NCBI GenBank assembly: GCA_025450375.1
Contig: JANWHO010000211.1
Span: 1-9,924, forward strand
Direction: 5' to 3'
From: Chloroflexota bacterium
Lineage (GTDB): Bacteria; Chloroflexota; UBA5177; JANWHV01
DNA: 9,924 nt
Shown: in pieces, positions 6,128 through 9,924 of the stretch
How positions within the stretch are numbered: the first letter of the stretch is position 1
Layout: every line of letters begins with the position of its first letter
The notes under the pieces: model-generated
The model's input: the letters and a program-made list of their open reading frames with translations, nothing else
What the model was told of the DNA's origin: nothing
Databases searched by the model: none
Translations under genes and position numbers: made by a program

Positions 6128-6661
6128 ATGCTCGTTCGGCGGCTGGATGAGGAGGACGCGGAGGAGTTTCGCGCCCTCCGGCTTGAGGCGCTGCGGGAGA
6201 GTCCCGAGGCGTTTCGTTCCTCCTATGAGGAGACCGTGCGGCAGCCCGCGGCCATCCTGATCGCACGACTGCGCCGCAATCCCGACGCGCCCCACGACTT
6301 CTTTCTCGGGGCCTTCGATCCCACGATGATTGGGATGGTTGGTTTCCATCGCGAATCGCGCCTCAAAACGCGGCACAAGGGAAGTATCGTGAGTATGCAT
6401 GTCGCGGCGGCCGCGCGTGGCCGGGGGGTTGGGCGCGCGCTCCTCGAACGAGCGATTGTCGAAGCGCGTTCGCAGCCAGACCTCGAACATCTCCTGCTGG
6501 CTGTCGTCTCCACTAACCAGGCCGCGAAGCGTCTCTACGCGGCCTTCGGCTTCGTGGTCTACTGCGTGGAGCCCCGCGCCCTCAAGCTGGGCGACCGTTA
6601 TTTCGATGAGGATCTAATGGTCCTGGATCTGAGAGCGGGCGGCAGGCTGCCCGGATCGTGA
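6128..6661 (+). CDS. GNAT family N-acetyltransferase
   Basis: A 177-residue single-domain GNAT enzyme that transfers an acetyl group from acetyl-CoA to an amine on an unknown acceptor, in the cytoplasm. The N-terminal RRLDEEDAEEFRALRLEAL stretch is typical of the family. The acetyl-CoA loop RGRGVG is at 97-102, preceded by strand SMHVAAAA, and the motif TNQAAKRLYAAFGF at 129-142 has the usual Asn and the Tyr (137) that often serves as general acid. ATG 6128 is preceded by GTGGAGGGCC, a close but acceptable Shine-Dalgarno. It begins 24 nt after the permease stop and is probably co-transcribed with it. GNATs of the ArsN type occur in some ars operons, but this sequence shows nothing specific to that type. 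It converges on the methyltransferase gene, with only 10 nt between stops. Confidence 0.9.
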   Translation: MLVRRLDEEDAEEFRALRLEALRESPEAFRSSYEETVRQPAAILIARLRRNPDAPHDFFLGAFDPTMIGMVGFHRESRLKTRHKGSIVSMHVAAAARGRGVGRALLERAIVEARSQPDLEHLLLAVVSTNQAAKRLYAAFGFVVYCVEPRALKLGDRYFDEDLMVLDLRAGGRLPGS

Positions 6662-6671
6662 TCTCGGGTTA

Positions 6672-7253
6672 CTATCCGCGGCAAGTGCAGTCTGAGTTGA
6701 TGTTTAGAGGTAGCTGGGCGGTTGCTCCTTCGAGGGCCAGCAGGGCCGCCTTGGTCGTCCGCCCTCCGTAGGCGGAAAACCCTCCCGGCCTCCCGCCCGC
6801 CGCCACCACCCGATGGCAGGGGATGATCAAGGCGATCGGGTTGCTACCCAATGCCTGCCCAACCGCTTGCGCCGCGCCGGGTTGGCCCAGGATCTTGGCG
6901 ATCTCTCCGTAGGTCTTGGTCTGTCCGGCAGGGATGTCCCGGGCGGCCTCGTACACCTGGCGCGCGAACGGGGCCACTCCCTCCAGATCCACGGAGATGT
7001 CGAGAAAATCTTGTGCCTCACCCTGGAGGTGCTTGCATACTCGCGTGATCACCGCCGCGACATGAGGCGGCGGCTCGGTCGCCGCGCTCGCCCCGGCGCA
7101 TCGCGCGATTCTCGCTTCGGTCATCCGGGGCGTTGCTTCCGGCAGTTGAAACAGGGTTATGGCAGGCGATGCCTGGGCACCATCAGACTCGGCCCAGGCA
7201 ATTCCGCACGAGCCCAACGGCGTGGCAAAGAGGCAATAGGCGCTGTGCTTCAT
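6672..7253 (-). CDS. ogt: Methylated-DNA--protein-cysteine methyltransferase (Ogt/MGMT)
   Basis: A 193-residue suicide repair protein that moves the alkyl group from O6-methylguanine (or O4-methylthymine) in DNA to its own cysteine. The active site IIPCHRV, with Cys146, lies in the conserved stretch NPIALIIPCHRVVAAGG, followed by GGFSAYGG. The helix-turn-helix region upstream (IPAGQTKTYGEIAKILGQP, 107-125) and AVGQALGSNP complete the C-terminal domain. Residues 1-90 fit the variable N-terminal domain. Length is near that of E. coli Ogt; no AraC-like Ada fusion is present. ATG 7253 has GGAGGTGA about 9 nt upstream. The next minus-strand gene upstream is 283 nt away, so it probably has its own promoter. 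The gene symbol is used by family resemblance. Confidence 0.95.
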   Translation of the reverse strand: MKHSAYCLFATPLGSCGIAWAESDGAQASPAITLFQLPEATPRMTEARIARCAGASAATEPPPHVAAVITRVCKHLQGEAQDFLDISVDLEGVAPFARQVYEAARDIPAGQTKTYGEIAKILGQPGAAQAVGQALGSNPIALIIPCHRVVAAGGRPGGFSAYGGRTTKAALLALEGATAQLPLNINSDCTCRG

Positions 7254-7536
7254 GAGGATTGCTCACCTCCAAGGCGCGGGCAAGCACCGGAAACCATGGA
7301 ACGTTTATTCTATCTCGTACAGTATACCTAATGTGGCCTTCCAGGTAACCACGGCAAGACCGAGACCTCGAGAACCCCCGTTGTATCCCCTTCTGGCTAT
7401 TCTTTGACGGCGCCGAATAGGGGCCGTGAGTTTTGCATATGCCATGCCGCATTCAATGCGGGACAACAGTTTGAAGATAGGTCAAGGAAACACTTCCGCA
7501 TTACCCATTCAAGAGTCAGCTCGCGCCAAGAAGTCG
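7254..7536. other. 283-nt gap between two minus-strand genes, with small dyads
   Basis: No credible gene is seen. Three dyads occur: GCATATGC (7435-7442), CCGCAT-TCA-ATGCGG (7447-7461), and ACGGCGCC with GGGGCCGT (7407-7414 and 7420-7427, one mismatch, 5-nt loop). Any of these could help end transcription from the toroid-protein gene at 7537, but none is followed by a T-tract on the minus strand. Confidence 0.4.
7321..7326 (-). promoter_or_regulatory. Candidate -10 box of the methyltransferase gene
   Basis: TATACT on the minus strand, five of six matches to TATAAT. Upstream at 16 nt stands TTACCT, a poor -35. TAGAAT at about 7295-7300 is a second possible -10. Either would put the transcript start 30-65 nt before the ATG at 7253. 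Confidence 0.3.
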
Positions 7537-8562
7537 CTATCCGTACACCGCCTTGAGGACTGAACACGCGCGCAGGGTCACCCATTTGCTCATCTGGCCC
7601 TGCTTGTCAATATCCACCCAGGTTTTACCATTGGAGGCAGACTGATTCCTCCAGCGTCCAGACGGCTCCTGTTGGCTGAGGAGCCACTCGACCGCGCCCT
7701 CGAGACGCGCATCTTTCGCGAAGCCAAGCTCACACAGGACCGTGACATTCTGGAGCATATCGGCGGCGTAGCCCAAGGGGAAGCCTAGCTTGAACCAGGA
7801 GGGGCTTGGCTTCATATTGCCCCAACCGGCCGGGTACGCGGCGGTGGATGGATCACCACTGAAGAGGAACGCTCCTCCCTGCTGGATGGCGCGTTCCACG
7901 TGCGGCGCTCGCTCCTGGGGAGGGATGCGTGCAAGCGCCAGCAGCCCTTTGATCGCTCCCCAAGCGCAGGGGAGTTGCTCGTTCGACACGCAGCGGAAGC
8001 CTGGCCCACTGGTTCCCGAGTGGTAATAGCGCCCGAAGTCTTCGCCAGTGATCGATCGGGCTTGCCAGTCGATCGCACGCCGCACGCGTGCATCCTCCAG
8101 CCAGCCAAAACCGATCAGCGCCCGTAGCAGATTGCCGTTCAGACAATGAATCACGAGAGATGGAGGAGGGGGGGCTTCTTCCCTGCTCCCCCCCTCCCAC
8201 GAGGCGAATCCCCCCGTCTTGGCCTGGGTGTGAGACAATACATAGTCGCATGCCGCTTGTACGCGTGCGTCCGCGCCATCGGCGCCAAGCTGGTCGAGAA
8301 AGCTGAGCTGCCAGACCGTTCCTCGGTACTTAGGAGTATAGCCTGGGCCCGGTTTGACCCAGAACCCCTCTGGCTGTTGCGCGGCGAGGATGGAGGCAAT
8401 CGGGTCGGTTTGCATGGCGGCGGCGCGCACCTGCCGCACCTCTGACGCATCTTCTGGCTGATCGAGGAGTTGGCGCAAGGCTAGATGGCGAACCGCTGGG
8501 GTATTTTCTTCCAGCAACCAGGGCAACGGATCCCCTTTGAGCATGCGTAGCCAGGTGGTCAT
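7537..8562 (-). CDS. Terpenoid-cyclase/prenyltransferase-fold protein of unknown function
   Basis: A 341-residue soluble protein with repeated helical blocks and QW-like motifs (AAQQPEGFW near residue 70, LLSQQEPSGRW near 310). This is the pattern of the alpha/alpha toroid fold shared by squalene-hopene cyclases and protein prenyltransferases. Highly conserved-looking stretches are KPGPGYTPKYRGTVWQL, LVIHCLNGNLLRALIGFGW, SGTSGPGFRCV, LPCAWGAIKGLLAL and SWFKLGFPLGYAADMLQ. The cyclase DxDD motif is not present, and its length is about half that of a squalene-hopene cyclase, so it should not be called a cyclase. Close relatives have, as I recall, sometimes been labelled 'nitrogen fixation protein NifH', which this sequence does not support. 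ATG 8562 follows AGAGGCGAC and precedes the expected start WLRMLKGDPLPWLLE; the frame extends to GTG 8667 but looks like leader. Its activity is unknown. Confidence 0.8.
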   Translation of the reverse strand: MTTWLRMLKGDPLPWLLEENTPAVRHLALRQLLDQPEDASEVRQVRAAAMQTDPIASILAAQQPEGFWVKPGPGYTPKYRGTVWQLSFLDQLGADGADARVQAACDYVLSHTQAKTGGFASWEGGSREEAPPPPSLVIHCLNGNLLRALIGFGWLEDARVRRAIDWQARSITGEDFGRYYHSGTSGPGFRCVSNEQLPCAWGAIKGLLALARIPPQERAPHVERAIQQGGAFLFSGDPSTAAYPAGWGNMKPSPSWFKLGFPLGYAADMLQNVTVLCELGFAKDARLEGAVEWLLSQQEPSGRWRNQSASNGKTWVDIDKQGQMSKWVTLRACSVLKAVYG

Positions 8563-8729
8563 GTCGCCTCTTTCCTTTCTCGTGGCATGATTCAAGGGCA
8601 GACCAGAACCCAGCTCCGCGCGTTCATTTGACGGAATATCAGGTTCGCTTCGGTGAAGATCGTTCACCTTTCATTTTATCGCGTCCTCTATCACCTCCTT
8701 TGATTCCGTGGTAGTCACGATCGGTGTAC

Positions 8730-8757
8730 TTTGGTCGAGCCTGCTACGGCGTATACT
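8730..8757 (+). promoter_or_regulatory. Candidate promoter of the deacetylase gene
   Basis: TATACT (8752-8757) is a good -10. TTTGGT (8730-8735) at 16-nt spacing, or TTGGTC (8731-8736) at 15 nt, is a partial -35. The transcript would begin near 8763, leaving a structured leader of about 60 nt. Confidence 0.4.
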
Positions 8758-8772
8758 TCCTGATGACCCAAA

Positions 8773-8812
8773 GGGGATCACGTCATGTGACCCCCTCTCG
8801 CCCTGAGGAGAG
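8773..8812 (+). promoter_or_regulatory. Structured leader that may mask the deacetylase Shine-Dalgarno
   Basis: GGGGATCAC (8773-8781) pairs with GTGACCCCC (8787-8795) around GTCAT, with one mismatch. Directly after it, CTCTC (8795-8799) can pair with GAGAG (8808-8812), part of the Shine-Dalgarno AGGAGAG (8806-8812). The loop GTCAT can also pair with ATGAC (8762-8766), giving a competing fold. Confidence 0.35.
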
Positions 8813-8821
8813 ACAGTAGCC

Positions 8822-9517
8822 GTGAAGAAACCGCGCATGAGCGGCAATCCATCGCTTGCCAACGATACCCCCGAACGGCGGATCCTCACTATCTACGCCC
8901 ATCCCGATGACGCGGAGATCTGGGCCGGCGGCACCCTACTGGCGCATCAAGTTGCGGGCGATCAGGTCGCCATGTGCGTACTCACTCATGGCGACAGCCC
9001 CCGCGCGGAAGAGGCACGGCAGGGGGCCGAGTTGCTGGGCGCGGCATTGCATCATCTCGCCTTTCCCGACCGGGCGCTGCGCTTCGGCCCGGAGACTATC
9101 GAGGCGGTGCTCGCCGTGCTGCGCGCTACCCGTCCGGGGATCGTCCTGACTCACTGGCCGGAGGATTTCCACCCGGACCATGTGGCCGCCTGGGAAATTA
9201 CTCGGGCCGCGATCACCCTGGTCACCTCTGAAATCGGCCGTCCCGCCGTTTTCTGGTCCGATACCTACGGCGGCTTGGGGGTACGCGGCCCCTTCGCGCC
9301 GGATTGTCTGGTCGATGTCACCGCCGTCTGGGATCGGAAACGCGAGGCGATCCAGGCGCACCGGAGTCAGAACCCGGACCAGTACCTCCATATGGCGGAG
9401 TTGCAGTGCGGCCTCCATGGCGTACACGGCCAGACACGCTACGCCGAGGGATATATTCGCGTGCCTTTTTTCAGCCGTGGCCGCATGGCGCGGCCCAGCT
9501 TGTGGGAGCATCTCTGA
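8822..9517 (+). CDS. PIG-L/LmbE family zinc-dependent N-deacetylase
   Basis: A 231-residue cytoplasmic hydrolase of the family that includes GlcNAc-PI de-N-acetylase, MshB and BshB, which remove an acetyl group from N-acetylglucosamine conjugates. The metal motif AHPDDAEIWAGG is at 26-37, with His27 and Asp30 as ligands and Asp29 as the likely general base. The third ligand is in DFHPDH (His120). THGD at 55-58 is also typical. The length is shorter than MshB (about 300) and close to BshB. I start at GTG 8822, with AGGAG 11 nt upstream; ATG 8837 is an alternative losing five residues. No signal peptide. The gene downstream on the same strand is an MshA-like glycosyltransferase, which makes a role on a GlcNAc-containing small molecule plausible. 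Actual substrate is unknown. Confidence 0.92.
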   Translation: MKKPRMSGNPSLANDTPERRILTIYAHPDDAEIWAGGTLLAHQVAGDQVAMCVLTHGDSPRAEEARQGAELLGAALHHLAFPDRALRFGPETIEAVLAVLRATRPGIVLTHWPEDFHPDHVAAWEITRAAITLVTSEIGRPAVFWSDTYGGLGVRGPFAPDCLVDVTAVWDRKREAIQAHRSQNPDQYLHMAELQCGLHGVHGQTRYAEGYIRVPFFSRGRMARPSLWEHL

Positions 9518-9620
9518 ATCTCACAACGTGAACGTCTCTTTTCCCCGATCCCAGGTACCATTAGGCACTGAATAGGTGCCGCGGACATAGCGGGAATCAC
9601 GGAGAGGAACGAGTGCGGGG

Positions 9621-9924
9621 ATGACCTTCAGGCGCGTGGCCATGCTTTGCCTGCACAGCAGCCCTCTTGACGATCCCGGCGCTGGGGCGGGCGGGGGCAT
9701 GAACGTCTATGTGCGCGAACTGGCGCGCGCCCTCGCGGACGCCGGCACCGTCGTGGACATCTTTACTCGCTCGCCGGATCAGGTCCACGTGGTGGAGGAA
9801 GCCGCTCGGGTGAGGGTGCTCGCGCTCCCCGCCGGCCCCCGCGGCGCCGTGGCCAAGGACACGGTGCCCAGCCTTTCACCGGCGCTGCTGGCCGGGATCT
9901 CCCGCTTCGCCAAGGCCGACGCCC
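9621..9924 (+). CDS. MshA-like GT4 glycosyltransferase, 3' end beyond window
   Basis: The first 101 residues are visible. RRVAMLCLHSSPLD followed by GAGAGGGMNVYVRELARALA (21-40) is the N-terminal glycine-rich loop of GT4 enzymes, closest in my memory to MshA (HTSPLxxPGxGDAGGMNVYV), which joins UDP-GlcNAc to inositol phosphate at the start of mycothiol synthesis. Residues matching MshA inositol-phosphate contacts are present: His12, Asn28 and Lys79 (AGPRGAVAKD). Sucrose-phosphate synthases share the fold and part of this loop and are the main alternative. ATG 9621 is the only usable start in frame nearby; the purine run GGAGAGGA (9601-9608) is rather far, about 12 nt. It lies 103 nt after the deacetylase and may be in the same operon. 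The UDP-binding C-terminal domain is outside the window. Confidence 0.85.
   Translation, partial: MTFRRVAMLCLHSSPLDDPGAGAGGGMNVYVRELARALADAGTVVDIFTRSPDQVHVVEEAARVRVLALPAGPRGAVAKDTVPSLSPALLAGISRFAKADA

Larger units (their letters stand above)
8563..8821. other. Divergent intergenic region with an SD-like 12-mer and a dyad
   Basis: This 259-nt region separates the divergent toroid-protein and deacetylase genes. On the minus strand AAAGGAGGTGAT (8701-8690) is a full complement of the 16S 3' end, yet no start codon stands at normal distance. An 11-codon frame (MKGERSSPKRT, 8674-8639) begins 15 nt past it, with its own GAGGA 9 nt before the ATG. The dyad GGTGAA-GATCG-TTCACC (8652-8668) overlaps this and could be an operator or a small hairpin. 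Confidence 0.4.

Noticed and set aside
7537..8562. NifH or squalene-hopene cyclase assignment
   Set aside because: There is no P-loop or iron-sulfur cysteine pattern of NifH, no DxDD acid motif and half the length of a cyclase.
8690..8701. ATCACCTCCTTT on the plus strand as the 3' end of a 16S rRNA gene
   Set aside because: Only the 12-mer matches; the preceding sequence has none of the conserved 16S 3' region. It is more simply a Shine-Dalgarno-like sequence on the minus strand.
9564..9580. GGCAC/GTGCC hairpin between deacetylase and glycosyltransferase as a terminator
   Set aside because: The stem is only 5 bp with a 7-nt loop and has no T-tract after it; it is not enough to split the two genes into separate transcripts.

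Overview
The window is a dense, GC-rich (about 60% by eye) bacterial chromosomal segment. It holds ten genes that I can support, eight complete and two running off the ends, with no RNA gene, CRISPR array, transposase or phage gene visible. Several starts are GTG, and Shine-Dalgarno sequences are clear. The mix of families (M19 dipeptidase, Kv-beta-like aldo/keto reductase, terpenoid-cyclase-like toroid protein, MshA-type glycosyltransferase) is most like Chloroflexota or a related high-GC phylum. That placement is an inference from protein style, not from a marker gene.

Left part (1-3139): an M19 membrane-dipeptidase homologue (minus, runs off the left edge; GTG start at 922) lies downstream of a stand-alone response-regulator receiver protein on the same strand (start 1445). 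Divergent to these is an aldo/keto reductase (1635-2597), which converges on a small four-helix membrane protein (3139-2651). A perfect 19-bp inverted repeat sits exactly in the convergent gap and probably ends both transcripts.

Middle part (3289-6661): a two-domain GNAT acetyltransferase (3289-4191) overlaps by 4 nt, tail to tail, with a ribbon-helix-helix antitoxin-like gene (4466-4188) that has no toxin beside it. A 356-nt non-coding stretch follows. It carries an imperfect inverted/direct repeat element and the likely promoters of both flanking genes. Next comes an ArsB-family anion/arsenite permease (4823-6103), which appears to start at a rare ATC codon behind a strong Shine-Dalgarno, and then a closely spaced GNAT acetyltransferase (6128-6661), probably in the same transcript.

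Right part (6672-9924): an Ogt-type methylguanine-DNA methyltransferase (7253-6672) and, upstream on the same strand, a terpenoid-cyclase-fold protein of unknown function (8562-7537). Divergent from them is a PIG-L/LmbE-type zinc deacetylase (8822-9517), followed on the same strand by the start of an MshA-like GT4 glycosyltransferase (9621 to the edge). The last two resemble the first glycosyl-transfer and deacetylation steps of mycothiol-type thiol synthesis, and this pair is the most interesting functional lead. The window otherwise reads as ordinary metabolic, detoxification and repair genes. I see no clear evidence of a new defence or mobile system.
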